The translations under genes and the position numbers were made by a program. The notes beneath the pieces are model-generated. The model saw only the letters and a program-made list of their open reading frames with translations, had not been told where the DNA came from and did no database searches. A stretch of DNA of 64,000 bases from DAOULT01 sp964646625 (GTDB taxonomy: Bacteria; Chloroflexota; Anaerolineae; CAZYHC01), in assembly GCA_964646625.1 (NCBI GenBank), contig CAZYHC010000004.1, positions 108,446-172,445 of the forward strand. The letters run 5' to 3'. Of the stretch, positions 49,257 through 58,410 are shown one piece after another; position 1 is the stretch's first letter, and the number at the start of each line of letters is the position of its first letter.

Positions 49257-50615
49257 ATGAAGTGTCCAAACTGCGGAACAGAGATGGCTGCCGACGATCT
49301 GTTCTGCGGGGTTTGCGGAACCAAAGCGCCCGCCGAGCCAGTTTCACCACCCGCGGACGAAGATCACGGGGCGGAAACCATCGTGGGGGCTTCTGGTCTG
49401 CCTCGTCTGATAATGAATAGCGGAGCGAGCAAAGGACAAGAGCTTGTGCTGAAAGGTAACGTCCGTCTGGGGCGGGAGACGGACAACGACATCGTGTTGA
49501 TCGATCCCAAAATTTCTCGCCACCACGCCACCTTTGAGGTCGCCGGGGGAGATTACACCGTCGCCGATCTGGGCAGCACCAACGGCACCTACGTCAACGA
49601 TCTCAAGATCAGCGGGCCCTATTCTCTAAAAGCAGGCGACCGGATCAGAGTAGGCGACATAGAATTAATTTTCAGCACAGGACAGGTGCCCATTATCCCC
49701 TCCAGGCCGGCGATCAGCCGTCCTCCTGCCCCTCCGCCAAGAACCGCCCCCGCTCCGCCTCCTGCTGCGCCGCGGAGTGCCCCTTATGCTCCGCCCACGG
49801 CAGGGGCGGGATACGCGGTCCCCTTGGAGAAGGAGAAGAGGAGCATACCCTGGCTGTGGCTAGGTTGTCTGGCGTTGGTGCTCATCGCATTGTTAGTCGC
49901 CTGCGGGGTAGTGGGGGCTTTGCTCTATCAGGGTTATATCCAGGAATACCTGGGAGGCACGTCATTGCCCTCTCCGGTCCCCACTTTGCCGGCCTCCATC
50001 TCGGAGCCCTTGCCCACCAGGCCGCCTCCTCCCACGCCTGCTGTTCCCTCTGTGGAACTCCTTTTCGAAGACGATTTCGGAGACCCCACCAGCGGTTGGG
50101 GCCAGGCTTCCAACGAGAATGAGGAAAGAGGATACGATAACGGCCAGTACAGCATCGCCGTCCAGGCCATCAATTTTTTTTCCTTTGCCCTGGCGGGCCA
50201 GCATTTCGACGATTTTACCCTCGAAGTGGATGCCAGCCAGGTGGAAGGCCCTGACAACAACAGCTACGGGGTGTGTGTGCGTTATCAGGAGGGAGGCTTT
50301 TATCGGTTCAACGTCAGCGGCGATGGTTCCTACGCGGTGGGCAAATACACTGTTGGGGCCGAAGCGGGCAAAGAATGGACCGACCTGACAGACTGGGAAG
50401 AGTCTCCGCACATCAACACCGGACAAAACACCAACCACCTGAAGGTCGTGTGTCGGGGGGCGCGCTTCAGCTTTTACGTCAATAGTCAACACCTGATTGA
50501 CGTGGTAGATACCTCTTTCGCCTCCGGCGATATCGGGCTCTTTGCCAGCACCTACGATGAGCCAAACACCCGCGTCCTGTTTGATAACCTCAAGGTATGG
50601 CCTTTAGCCGACTGA
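49257..50615 (+). CDS. Zinc-ribbon / FHA / TM protein with C-terminal LamG-like (DUF1080-like) domain
   Basis: The 452-residue protein is built of a zinc ribbon (CPNC at residues 3-6, CGVC at 17-20), an FHA domain (residues about 50-140 with RLGRETDNDIVL, ISRHHATFEV and LGSTNGTYVND), a Pro-rich linker, one membrane helix (WLWLGCLALVLIALLVACGV), a second Pro-rich linker, and a beta-sandwich domain (LLFEDDFGDPTSGWGQAS to TRVLFDNLKVWPL) like concanavalin-type domains. FHA domains bind phosphothreonine, so this may link a Ser/Thr kinase signal inside to carbohydrate binding outside. It starts 12 nt after the subtilase and has a shorter relative at 61810-62601. Confidence 0.87.
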   Translation: MKCPNCGTEMAADDLFCGVCGTKAPAEPVSPPADEDHGAETIVGASGLPRLIMNSGASKGQELVLKGNVRLGRETDNDIVLIDPKISRHHATFEVAGGDYTVADLGSTNGTYVNDLKISGPYSLKAGDRIRVGDIELIFSTGQVPIIPSRPAISRPPAPPPRTAPAPPPAAPRSAPYAPPTAGAGYAVPLEKEKRSIPWLWLGCLALVLIALLVACGVVGALLYQGYIQEYLGGTSLPSPVPTLPASISEPLPTRPPPPTPAVPSVELLFEDDFGDPTSGWGQASNENEERGYDNGQYSIAVQAINFFSFALAGQHFDDFTLEVDASQVEGPDNNSYGVCVRYQEGGFYRFNVSGDGSYAVGKYTVGAEAGKEWTDLTDWEESPHINTGQNTNHLKVVCRGARFSFYVNSQHLIDVVDTSFASGDIGLFASTYDEPNTRVLFDNLKVWPLAD

Positions 50616-51974
50616 CAAAGCATCGAGAAAATAGACTATGGTTTTAATGCCCCGGTAGAAGTTGGGCAGGTATAGTTTCTCGTTGGGAGCGTGCAAGTTG
50701 TCATCCGGCAGGCCGAAATTTATCATGAGGGTTGAGAGGCCCAGCACCTTGCTCAGCAGACTGACCACCGGGATAGAGCCTCCCTCGCGGCTAAACACGG
50801 GCCTGGCCCCAAAGCCTTTCTCGTAAGCCAGGGCCGCCGCCTGCATTTCTGGCCCGGAACGATCCATAAGGGCCGGCTCCGCACCAGTCATCGTGCGGAT
50901 GGAGACCTGCACCGTGTCCGGGCTGATTTTCTCCACGTAGTCCTGGAACAGGCGGGCGATCTCGTTGGGATCCTGTTCTGGCACCAGACGCATGCTGATC
51001 TTGGCCATGGCCCGCGCCGGTAACACCGTTTTGCTGCCCGCGCCGGTAAAGCCCCCGATAAAGCCGTTGATCTCCAGGGTTGGGCGGGCCGAGATCTGTT
51101 CCAACACGGAGTATCCTTCCTCCCCCCACGTCCTGGGCACGCCGGTCTCACGGCGGAACCGCTCCTCATCAAAGGGGACGCGGCGCATCTCCGCCCGTTC
51201 CTCCTCCGTCAAGGGCAGCACCCGGTCGTAAAAGCCGGGGATGGTGATGCGGCCTCGCTCGTCCTTCAACTGGCTGATGATCCCGGCCAGGACCTCCAGA
51301 GGATTGTGCACCGCCCCCCCGAAGGCCCCGGAATGGAGGTCGTGGGCCGGGCCGGTGACCTCCACTTCCATATAGGTCAAGCCGCGCAGCGCGTAGGTGA
51401 TAGCAGGCACCTCAGGACCCACAATGGCCCCATCTGAGATCACGGCCACATCCGCAGCCAACAGGGCCCGCTGTTCTTCAATGAAAGGGGGTAGATTTTC
51501 ACTGCCCACTTCTTCCTCGCCTTCGAACAGGTACTTGACGTTGACCGGCAGTTGGCCGGCCGTTTTGAGGTAGGCTTCGGCCGCTTTCAGGTGGACGAAG
51601 AGTTGTCCTTTGTCGTCAGAAGCTCCGCGTGCGTAGAGGTTATCCCCCCGTATCTGGGGCTGAAACGGATCGGAACGCCACTCCTCCACCGGATCGACCG
51701 GCTGCACGTCGTAGTGGCCGTAGACCAGGACGGTGGGGCGCTCGTCGTCGGCCATCCACTGCCCATAGACGACCGGATGGCCGGCGGTGGGCATGATCCG
51801 CGCTTCCTGTATCCCAATGCTCGCCATGTGCTCCACCAGCCAGTGGGCAGTGCGTTGCACATCCTCTTTGTGCTCCGGCAGGGTGCTGACGCTCGGAATC
51901 CGCAGCAAATCGATGAGTTGGTTCAGGTGCTCCTCCTGATGACTGGTAGCGAATTGTAAGGCTTGTTCCAGCAT
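50604..51974 (-). CDS. M20-family dipeptidase / metallo-aminoacylase
   Basis: The 456-residue protein has the M20 features: TVLVYGHYDVQPVDP (first metal His and catalytic Asp), ARGASDDKGQLFVHLKA (bridging Asp), YLFEGEEEVGSENLPPFIEE (general base Glu and metal Glu), HDLHSGAFGGAVHNPLEVL in the lid domain, and the C-terminal LPDDNLHAPNEKLYLPNFYR with the last metal His. Length and the lid fit the M20 group of DapE-like and CNDP dipeptidases. AAGGAG precedes the ATG. Its 3' end overlaps the 3' end of the FHA gene by 12 nt (convergent). Confidence 0.92.
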   Translation of the reverse strand: MLEQALQFATSHQEEHLNQLIDLLRIPSVSTLPEHKEDVQRTAHWLVEHMASIGIQEARIMPTAGHPVVYGQWMADDERPTVLVYGHYDVQPVDPVEEWRSDPFQPQIRGDNLYARGASDDKGQLFVHLKAAEAYLKTAGQLPVNVKYLFEGEEEVGSENLPPFIEEQRALLAADVAVISDGAIVGPEVPAITYALRGLTYMEVEVTGPAHDLHSGAFGGAVHNPLEVLAGIISQLKDERGRITIPGFYDRVLPLTEEERAEMRRVPFDEERFRRETGVPRTWGEEGYSVLEQISARPTLEINGFIGGFTGAGSKTVLPARAMAKISMRLVPEQDPNEIARLFQDYVEKISPDTVQVSIRTMTGAEPALMDRSGPEMQAAALAYEKGFGARPVFSREGGSIPVVSLLSKVLGLSTLMINFGLPDDNLHAPNEKLYLPNFYRGIKTIVYFLDALSVG

Positions 51975-52005
51975 TTTCCATACTCCTTATCTCAAAATTT
52001 TTTAG

Positions 52006-52065
52006 CCACAAAGGATACTAAGAGCACCAAGCATAAAATATTTGTGTCCTGCGTGCTCTTTGTGG
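52006..52065. repeat. Palindromic intergenic element, CACAAAG type
   Basis: CCACAAAG (52006-52013) and CTTTGTGG (52058-52065) are inverted arms. AGAGCACC and its partner GCGTGCTCT lie inside, and the centre is AT-rich. It shares the design of 37398-37464 and 45911-45966. It sits between the M20 start and the alcohol dehydrogenase stop. Confidence 0.68.
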
Positions 52066-52093
52066 TTATGATACAGTTTGAGGCCCAGGCTTT

Positions 52094-53113
52094 TTACGGC
52101 TTGAGAATAACCTTGATCGCCTGCCGGGCTTTGATCAAATTCAGGGCCTCGTCTATCTTGGTCAGGGGTAGGATGTGGGTTATGACGTGCCTGGTGGTCA
52201 CCCGACCGCGGGCCAGCAGCCTCAAGCTGGCGGCGAAGTCGTCCCAGTTGTAGCAGAAACTGCCCTGGACGTTCAACTCCTTACGCACGATCTGGCTGGG
52301 CTCAAAGCCGGTCATCTCGTGAAAAATGCCGATCAGGATCACCCTGGCTCCCTTGCCGGCCGACTCGACCACTTTTTGCAAAACGTGAGGGTTGCCGGTG
52401 GCTTCGATGACCACGTCGGCCATTTGGCCCTCAGTGTAACGGGCGATAGCCTGGGCGGGGTCCTCTTCTTTGGAGCTGATGGTATGATCCGCCCCCAGCA
52501 GCCTGGCCACTTCCAGCCGCTCTTTGCTGCGGCCAACCATGATGGTCAGACGCGGCCCATGAGCCAGGGTCGTTTGCAGAGCATAGAGGCCAATAGGGCC
52601 AGGTCCGAAGATAGCCACCACGTCTTCGGGCCTGATGGCCGCCTTGCGCACCCCTCGATAAGCGGAGGCGATAGGATCGACGGCTGCTCCTTCCTCGAAA
52701 GACATCCCCTCTGGCAGACGGTGCAGGCAACTCACAGGCACGGACACGTACTCGGCATAAGCCCCATTGATGTGGATGCCGATCTCGGTCAACTCCTCAC
52801 ACAGGGACTCTTCACCGATGCGACAGTAATGACAGCGGCGACAGCCTTTCACCAGACTGACCGCCACCCGGTCGCCGACCTGCCACTCTCTGACGTTATG
52901 TCCGACCTCGGTGATCACCCCGGCAAACTCGTGGCCCGGTATCAGGTTAGGCGGCACGGGCCGAATGCCATCGAAGATAGGGATATCCGAGCCACAGATA
53001 CCCACCGCTTTGACCTGCACGATGACCCGGTGGGAACCGGCCCTGGGCCTCTCCACCTCCTGCCAGGAGAAACCCGGCCCCGCTTTATCCTTGACCACGG
53101 CCCGCATCTTCAT
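52094..53113 (-). CDS. Zinc-dependent medium-chain dehydrogenase (threonine/sorbitol dehydrogenase-like)
   Basis: The 339-residue protein carries GICGSDIPIFDG (catalytic-zinc Cys), PGHEFAGVITEVG (His-Glu), CRRCHYCRIGEESLC (four-Cys structural zinc lobe), and FGPGPIGLYALQTTL (NAD-binding motif). This is the MDR layout of L-threonine 3-dehydrogenase, sorbitol dehydrogenase and galactitol-1-phosphate dehydrogenase. A close alternative start lies two codons downstream (MRAVVKDKAG). It is next to the GAF/STAS regulator, 44 nt upstream on the same strand. Substrate unknown. Confidence 0.9.
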   Translation of the reverse strand: MKMRAVVKDKAGPGFSWQEVERPRAGSHRVIVQVKAVGICGSDIPIFDGIRPVPPNLIPGHEFAGVITEVGHNVREWQVGDRVAVSLVKGCRRCHYCRIGEESLCEELTEIGIHINGAYAEYVSVPVSCLHRLPEGMSFEEGAAVDPIASAYRGVRKAAIRPEDVVAIFGPGPIGLYALQTTLAHGPRLTIMVGRSKERLEVARLLGADHTISSKEEDPAQAIARYTEGQMADVVIEATGNPHVLQKVVESAGKGARVILIGIFHEMTGFEPSQIVRKELNVQGSFCYNWDDFAASLRLLARGRVTTRHVITHILPLTKIDEALNLIKARQAIKVILKP

Positions 53114-53157
53114 GGGCTATCCGGCCTCCCCCTCTCCCAAGCCCTACTCCCCATTCC

Positions 53158-55614
53158 CTATTCCACTTTGCCAGCGGAAACGATTCGACTATCCAACCTG
53201 CCCAGCGCGTACTCCACCCCACTTTGCAGATCGGCCCGGGTGGCGAGGCTCGACAGGTCCACCCCCAGGGACACGATGGTCTGGGCCACCTCGGGCGAGA
53301 TGCCCACCAGCACGCACTCCGAACCCAACAGCGCCGCGGCCCGCGTCACCTGCAAGAGGTGATTGGCCACCCCGGTGTCCACCACTGGCACCCCGGTGAT
53401 GTCAACGATCACCACTTCAGCCTGGTAGCGGCTGATGGCTTCCAGCAGGGTCTCCATGATCTGCTGCGCTCGCGTGGTATCGATGCTGCCCACCAGGGGC
53501 AAGACCAGCACCCCCTCCAGCACGGGCACGATAGGGGTGGATAGCTCCCGTAGCGCCTGGCGCTGGGTCTCGATGATCTCTTGTTGCAGACTTTCGCGCT
53601 CCTGGGCCATTCGTTTTTGCCCGGTGATGTCGCGGATGAAGGACGCCAGGCTGATGGGGTGTCCGGCCTCATCTCGGAGGGCAAACAGCGTTATGTGAGC
53701 GTCAAAGGTGCTGCCATCCTGGCGTTTGGGCCTGATTTCGCCGCTCCAGCCCTCGCTCAGAGCCTGGGGTATGATTTGCTTGAATTTTGTCTCTCCCCCC
53801 TCCGGCACAAAACTGGTTACGGGCAGCCCGATGACTTCCCTGGTCTCGTAGCCGTAAAGCCGGCAAAAGGCCCGGTTGGCATAGGTAACCTTGCTTTCCA
53901 GGTTCGTTATGCAGATAGCATCGATGGCATTTTCGGTCAGGGTTTTGAAGATGGCGACCTCGCTGGTGCGTTCGGCAACCATCTGTTCCAGGTTTCCTAC
54001 CAGGCGGCGGCTTTCCACGGCCGGGGAGGCCAGGCCGATGAGGGCTCGGTAGATTGCCACTTCTTGTGGGCTGAACTCGTGCGGCTCGTCCCAAAGTAAC
54101 AGGATGAGTCCTATCCAGCGTCCGGCCCGGGCCAGCGGGATGAGGGCCAGGGCCCGACTGCCTAATTGGGCCATCGCGCTCCCGGCACTCTCGTCCACCC
54201 GTTCGTCCGTGGTGGCGTCAGCGACGAGTAGCGGCTCGTTCTGACTGGCTATCAAAAAGCGGGCAAGGGGGAATTCAGGAATGTGGAAGCGCGTGCCTGC
54301 CGGAAAGAGCGGTATGCCTTCTCGCTGCCAGACGGCCACCTCTTCGGCCCACTCTGGCTCACCGGCCTCGTTCAGGTCAAAGTACATCAGTTCCGCTCTC
54401 ATGGCCCCGGCTTCCAGGGCGGGCCGGGCCAGGATTTGGAGCAACTCCTCCTTATCGCGGGCCAGGTTCAGGTCGCGGCCGATTCCATAAAGCGTTTCGA
54501 CCAGCGCCCTTTCTTTCTCCACCAGCAACCGGCGGCTATACACCGCCGGGGCGGCCAGACCGATGAGCGCCCGGTAGAACACCACCTCCTGCTCGCTAAA
54601 CTCGTGCGGCCTGTCCCAGGTGAGGGTGATAATCCCCACCCAACGCCCGGCCTGGATCAGAGGGACGATAGCCATAGCGCGGCTGCCCGTTTGGGCCAGT
54701 ATATTCCTGGTACTTTCGTCCAGTCGTTCGTCCGTGGTGACGTCGGCGACCAGTAGCGGCTCGTTCGGGCTTGCCATCCACGAGCGGGAAACGGGTGATT
54801 CGGCAGAGAAGCGTGCCCCTACCGGCACAGTCGGGGCGCCTCCCCGCCGCCAGGAGGCGATCAGTTCGAACCACTCCGGCTCACCAGCCTCGTTCAGGTC
54901 AACGTATATCAGGCTGGTGCTGAGGGCCCCGGCTTCCATGGCCGGCCGGGTCAGGATTTGGAGCAGTGCATCTTCGTCGTGAGCTGTGTTCAGGTCGCGG
55001 CTGATTTCGTAGAGCGTTTCGGATTGGGCCAGGGCTTTTTCCGTCTGGGCCAGCAAACGGCGGCTATGCACGGCCGGGGAGGCCAGGCCGATGAGCGCCC
55101 GGTAGATTGCCACCTTTTGCTTGCTGAACTCGTGCGGCTCATCCCAGAATAACAGGATGACCCCTACCCAGCGCCCGGCCTGGGTCAGAGGAATGATAGC
55201 CAGGGCCCGGCTGCCAGCCAGGATCATCATGTTCCTGGTATTTTCGTCCACCCGTTCGTCCGCGGTGACGTCGGCGATGAACTGCGGCTCGTCCGGACTG
55301 GCTATAAACAGGCGGGCAAAGGGAAATTCGGGCAGGTGGAAGCGCGTGCCTGCCGGAGAGAGCGGTACACCTTCCCGCTGCCAGGCGGCGACCTCCTCGG
55401 CCCATTCGGGCTCACCGGCCTCGTTCAGGTCAAAGTACATCAATTCTGTTCTGAAGACCCCGGCTTCCAGGGCGGGGCGAGTCAGGATGTGGAGCAGTTC
55501 GTCTTCGTCGCGGGCCGCGTTCAGGTCGCGGCTGATTTGATACAGCGTCGCGGCCTCTGCCTGGGCCGCCTCTAATTCAGCTACGCGTTCTTGTAGTTCG
55601 GCTTTTGTGGCCAT
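53158..55614 (-). CDS. Triple-GAF / PAS / STAS sensor (RsbR-like stressosome component)
   Basis: The 818-residue protein begins with a short coiled coil, followed by three tandem GAF-like repeats of about 170 residues each. Each repeat contains FDLNEAGEPEWAEE- or VDLNEAGEPEWFEL-type segments and a (V/I)AIYRALIGLASPAV-like end. Next comes a PAS domain (ITNLESKVTYANRAFCRLYG, residues about 550-660 with IRDITGQKR) and a C-terminal STAS domain (VLVLPLVGSIDTTRAQQIME and VDITGVPVVDTGVANHLLQ). The Thr residues in DITG and VDTG match the phosphorylation sites of RsbR-type proteins, which control RsbT in stressosomes. No kinase or RsbS/RsbT gene is adjacent. Confidence 0.87.
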   Translation of the reverse strand: MATKAELQERVAELEAAQAEAATLYQISRDLNAARDEDELLHILTRPALEAGVFRTELMYFDLNEAGEPEWAEEVAAWQREGVPLSPAGTRFHLPEFPFARLFIASPDEPQFIADVTADERVDENTRNMMILAGSRALAIIPLTQAGRWVGVILLFWDEPHEFSKQKVAIYRALIGLASPAVHSRRLLAQTEKALAQSETLYEISRDLNTAHDEDALLQILTRPAMEAGALSTSLIYVDLNEAGEPEWFELIASWRRGGAPTVPVGARFSAESPVSRSWMASPNEPLLVADVTTDERLDESTRNILAQTGSRAMAIVPLIQAGRWVGIITLTWDRPHEFSEQEVVFYRALIGLAAPAVYSRRLLVEKERALVETLYGIGRDLNLARDKEELLQILARPALEAGAMRAELMYFDLNEAGEPEWAEEVAVWQREGIPLFPAGTRFHIPEFPLARFLIASQNEPLLVADATTDERVDESAGSAMAQLGSRALALIPLARAGRWIGLILLLWDEPHEFSPQEVAIYRALIGLASPAVESRRLVGNLEQMVAERTSEVAIFKTLTENAIDAICITNLESKVTYANRAFCRLYGYETREVIGLPVTSFVPEGGETKFKQIIPQALSEGWSGEIRPKRQDGSTFDAHITLFALRDEAGHPISLASFIRDITGQKRMAQERESLQQEIIETQRQALRELSTPIVPVLEGVLVLPLVGSIDTTRAQQIMETLLEAISRYQAEVVIVDITGVPVVDTGVANHLLQVTRAAALLGSECVLVGISPEVAQTIVSLGVDLSSLATRADLQSGVEYALGRLDSRIVSAGKVE

Positions 55615-55726
55615 GATGTATCACCTTCTTTCTTTCATTGTTCTTCATTGTTCTTGTTTGTCACGACGGACCGCCTGCCGCCCAGCCTGATCAGCGCCCT
55701 GTTACTGATGAAAGTTCCTTATTCTC

Positions 55727-57037
55727 TCACCACTGGAGCTTGCGCAAGGCCTCCAGGATGATATCCACCCCTTCATCGGCCTGTTCCTCGGTCAGGACCA
55801 GCGGCGGGGCGATGCGGATAGTGTTGGGGCCGCATTTGGTGAGAACCAGCCCGGCCCGGCTGGCGAGTTTAAGAACCTCCTTGCTGATCTCGACCGCCTG
55901 GCCTCCCTGGGCGTCCACCAACTCGACGCCTACCATCAATCCCTTGCCCCGCACCTGGCCGATGACAGGTAGCTCTTCCTGGGCCTGGCGGAAACGTTGC
56001 TGGACGTGTTCGCCCACCCTGGCGGCATTGCCCATCAGGTCCTGGTCGAGGATGATCTGGATGGAAGTCGCCCCGGCCCGGCAGGCCACCGGATTGCCGC
56101 CGAAGGTGGTGCCATGAGCGGCAGGGGGCCACTTATCCATCCACTTCGTTTTGGCCAGCACCGCGGCCAGGGGCACCCCTCCCCCGATAGCCTTACCCAG
56201 GATCAGGGCATCGGCTTCCGCCTGTGGCCAGTGCTCGATGGCGAACATTTTACCGGTACGAGCGAACCCGGTCTGTATTTCATCCACCAGGAGCATGGCC
56301 TCATAGCGGTCGCATATCTGGCGCAAACCCTCCAGGAAGCCAGCCGGCGGCACCACATAGCCGCCCTCTCCGGCGATGGGTTCCACCAGGATGGCGGCCA
56401 GGTCCTCCGGGGGCAGGACGGTCTTGAAAGCGTACTCCAGCAGGTTTAGACAGGCCAGACCACAGTCGTCAGGCGACTTGTGCCCCAGAGGACAGCGGAA
56501 ACAGTAGGGGAAAGGGCTATGATAGACGCCGCCCAGTAGCGCGCTCAAACGGCGCCGGTAGAGGGGGTTGCTGGCGGTGCAGGCCAAAGCGCCCATCGGT
56601 CGGCCGTGAAAATTGCCGTGGAAGGCCACCACCATAGGCCGCCCGGTGACGTAGCGAGCCAGCTTGAGGGCCGTTTCCACCGCTTCTCCACCGCTGTTGA
56701 CCAGGATGGCCTTACCGTCCTGGAGCGCGCCGGGGGCTATAGACTTCACTTTTTCCACCAGTTCCACGTAAGGCGCCATGTAACCGACGTGACAGGCCCC
56801 ATGGATCAGCTTCTTAGCCTGATCACAGATAGCCTCCACTACGGCGGGATGGCAGTGCCCTACGCTCATAGTGGCGATACCGGCCACAAAGTCCAGGTAA
56901 CGTCTGCCCTCGAAGTCGTAGAGGTAAACCCCCTCGCCCCGCTCAAAGGCGATGTCCGTATAGCGGTATATGGTAGACGCGACGGTCATCCGATCGCGCT
57001 CCATCAACCTCGCTGAAGTGATATCTGTCTTGGACAT
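55727..57037 (-). CDS. Class III PLP aminotransferase (GABA/acetylornithine-type) with four-Cys insert
   Basis: The 436-residue protein has ILVNSGGEAVETALKLARYV (PLP phosphate), AFHGNFHGRP, LLVDEIQTGFARTGK (Asp to PLP N1) and ALILGKAIGGGVPLAAVLAK with Lys282 as Schiff-base residue. An unusual segment PYCFRCPLGHKSPDDCGLAC places Cys at 179, 182, 192 and 196. The same spacing occurs in the 59780 enzyme. Related archaeal and bacterial enzymes act on GABA, ornithine or D-amino acids; the substrate is open. AAAGGAGGG lies before the ATG. It sits 34 nt downstream of the DnaJ gene. Confidence 0.9.
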   Translation of the reverse strand: MSKTDITSARLMERDRMTVASTIYRYTDIAFERGEGVYLYDFEGRRYLDFVAGIATMSVGHCHPAVVEAICDQAKKLIHGACHVGYMAPYVELVEKVKSIAPGALQDGKAILVNSGGEAVETALKLARYVTGRPMVVAFHGNFHGRPMGALACTASNPLYRRRLSALLGGVYHSPFPYCFRCPLGHKSPDDCGLACLNLLEYAFKTVLPPEDLAAILVEPIAGEGGYVVPPAGFLEGLRQICDRYEAMLLVDEIQTGFARTGKMFAIEHWPQAEADALILGKAIGGGVPLAAVLAKTKWMDKWPPAAHGTTFGGNPVACRAGATSIQIILDQDLMGNAARVGEHVQQRFRQAQEELPVIGQVRGKGLMVGVELVDAQGGQAVEISKEVLKLASRAGLVLTKCGPNTIRIAPPLVLTEEQADEGVDIILEALRKLQW

Positions 57038-57071
57038 TTTTCCCTCCTTTGGAAAAAAGGTTGTTTAGTTT

Positions 57072-58190
57072 TTATTGCGATCCTCGTCTTCTGATCCTTT
57101 CGATAACGGCCTCCTGACCGGGCGAAGGTCTCCAGCCCCGTTGGCGGGCCTGTAAAGTTACGGTAGCCAGAAAATCCTTTTCCCATTTGTTGGCTGGCAC
57201 CAGCCGAGAGATCAACACCGGCCAGTAATCGTCGCTGTCAGGTGGCGGAAGGGGCTGTATCTCCTGGGCCACCTGAACCCTGGCGGAGACGATAATGATA
57301 CCTTTATTGGAATGCACTTCGAGGCGGCCCCCATAAGATCGACCGGGCTTCAGCCTGGCCACATCAGCGGTGACCTGCACGGTGACCGTGCCCCGGAAAT
57401 CGAGTTGACTGACCTGAAGCCAGGATGATTTGACGTTAAACGACCCCCTCAAAGAACCGCTCCCCTCATGGGCCAGAGACAGCGCCAACGTCTTGGGTAG
57501 TTGACCGGGATGCATCGTGCCGAAATCCAAAGAAGGGGGGGTCGCTTTCAGGGCCGGACGAGGCTCGGCCGCCACGTGAATCGAAACGGGGACCGCCAGG
57601 GTGCCATAGGCCAGCGACCTCACGGTAACCGTACCCTCGTGCCTCATCCCATCCCGCAGGCTGGCCGTATCTACGATAATCTGGACGATGGCCGACGAAT
57701 GATCAAAGGGTTGTGAGGAACCGACCTTGATCCACCCCTGGTTGGCTAAAACCTGGCCCCTCACGGTGCGGCCGTGAGTGACCCCAATGCGCAGACTGGC
57801 GGCATGGAGGCTCCCCCTGGTCACCGAACCGAACTCCAGAGAGTGAGGGGAGACCACCAGCCTGGGTCGGTCCTTGCCCTCTCCCTGATAACCTTTGCGA
57901 CGGGCAGGGCTTTTTCCCGACACGGGCCCGGAACGTTGTCCCCTCGGCTGCGCCGGCGATGAGGTCCTCCGCCGCCGCATCCAATAGTCGTACTCGGCCC
58001 TCTTCTGCGGATCGCTCAGCACTTCGTAGGCCAGATTGATCTCCTGCATCCGCTGGTTGGCGTCAGAAGCCTTGTTGACGTCCGGATGATATTTGCGGAC
58101 CAGGCGTTTATAAACCACCTCGATGATCTCTGGCTCGGCTAAGGGGTCCACCTGTAAAATCTTATAATAATCTGCTTCCATGTTCGCCAT
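57072..58190 (-). CDS. DnaJ-domain protein with tandem C-terminal beta-sandwich domains
   Basis: From the ATG at 58190 (372 residues; a second ATG three codons later is possible) the N-terminus is a J domain: YYKILQVDPLAEPEIIEVVY, KYHPDVNKASDAN with the HPD loop, INLAYEVLSDPQKRAEYDYW. A basic linker follows, then two similar beta units starting LVVSPHSLEFGSVTRGSLHA and LKATPPSLDFGTMHPGQLPK. These resemble the Ig-like domains with an x-P-x-x-L-D-F-G start seen in surface and scaffold proteins. It lacks the DnaJ zinc and substrate domains, so it is a specialised co-chaperone. Promoter at 58227-58255. Confidence 0.85.
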   Translation of the reverse strand: MANMEADYYKILQVDPLAEPEIIEVVYKRLVRKYHPDVNKASDANQRMQEINLAYEVLSDPQKRAEYDYWMRRRRTSSPAQPRGQRSGPVSGKSPARRKGYQGEGKDRPRLVVSPHSLEFGSVTRGSLHAASLRIGVTHGRTVRGQVLANQGWIKVGSSQPFDHSSAIVQIIVDTASLRDGMRHEGTVTVRSLAYGTLAVPVSIHVAAEPRPALKATPPSLDFGTMHPGQLPKTLALSLAHEGSGSLRGSFNVKSSWLQVSQLDFRGTVTVQVTADVARLKPGRSYGGRLEVHSNKGIIIVSARVQVAQEIQPLPPPDSDDYWPVLISRLVPANKWEKDFLATVTLQARQRGWRPSPGQEAVIERIRRRGSQ

Positions 58191-58226
58191 TCCCGATCCA
58201 ACCGGTTGCAGAACCCATACCTTATC

Positions 58227-58255
58227 ATTGTAGCGCAAAGCCCCCTTTTTAGCAA
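58227..58255 (-). promoter_or_regulatory. Sigma70 promoter of the DnaJ gene
   Basis: Minus-strand TTGCTA (58255-58250), a 17-nt spacer and TACAAT (58232-58227), with a start near 58220, 30 nt before the 58190 ATG. This position also excludes an in-frame start at 58238. Confidence 0.68.
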
Positions 58256-58381
58256 GTGCGTTCCGCTTCCTGAAATCCTGGGCAGACCCTTAACATCGGG
58301 ATTGTTATTGTTAACCACAAACGCCTAAGCCTGAAAGGAGGACACATTACCACAACCACGGACTGCACGGAGAACGGCAGT

Positions 58382-58410
58382 TTGACAACCGCGTTACTCA
58401 AAGCTATAAT
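58382..58410 (+). promoter_or_regulatory. Duplicated consensus promoter (damaged copy)
   Basis: TTGACA (58382-58387), 17 nt, TATAAT (58405-58410). The sequence and spacer copy the promoter at 59707-59735 of the intact aminotransferase with a few changes. It should still be active and could transcribe through the gene fragment into the QueG-like gene at 58686. Confidence 0.75.
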
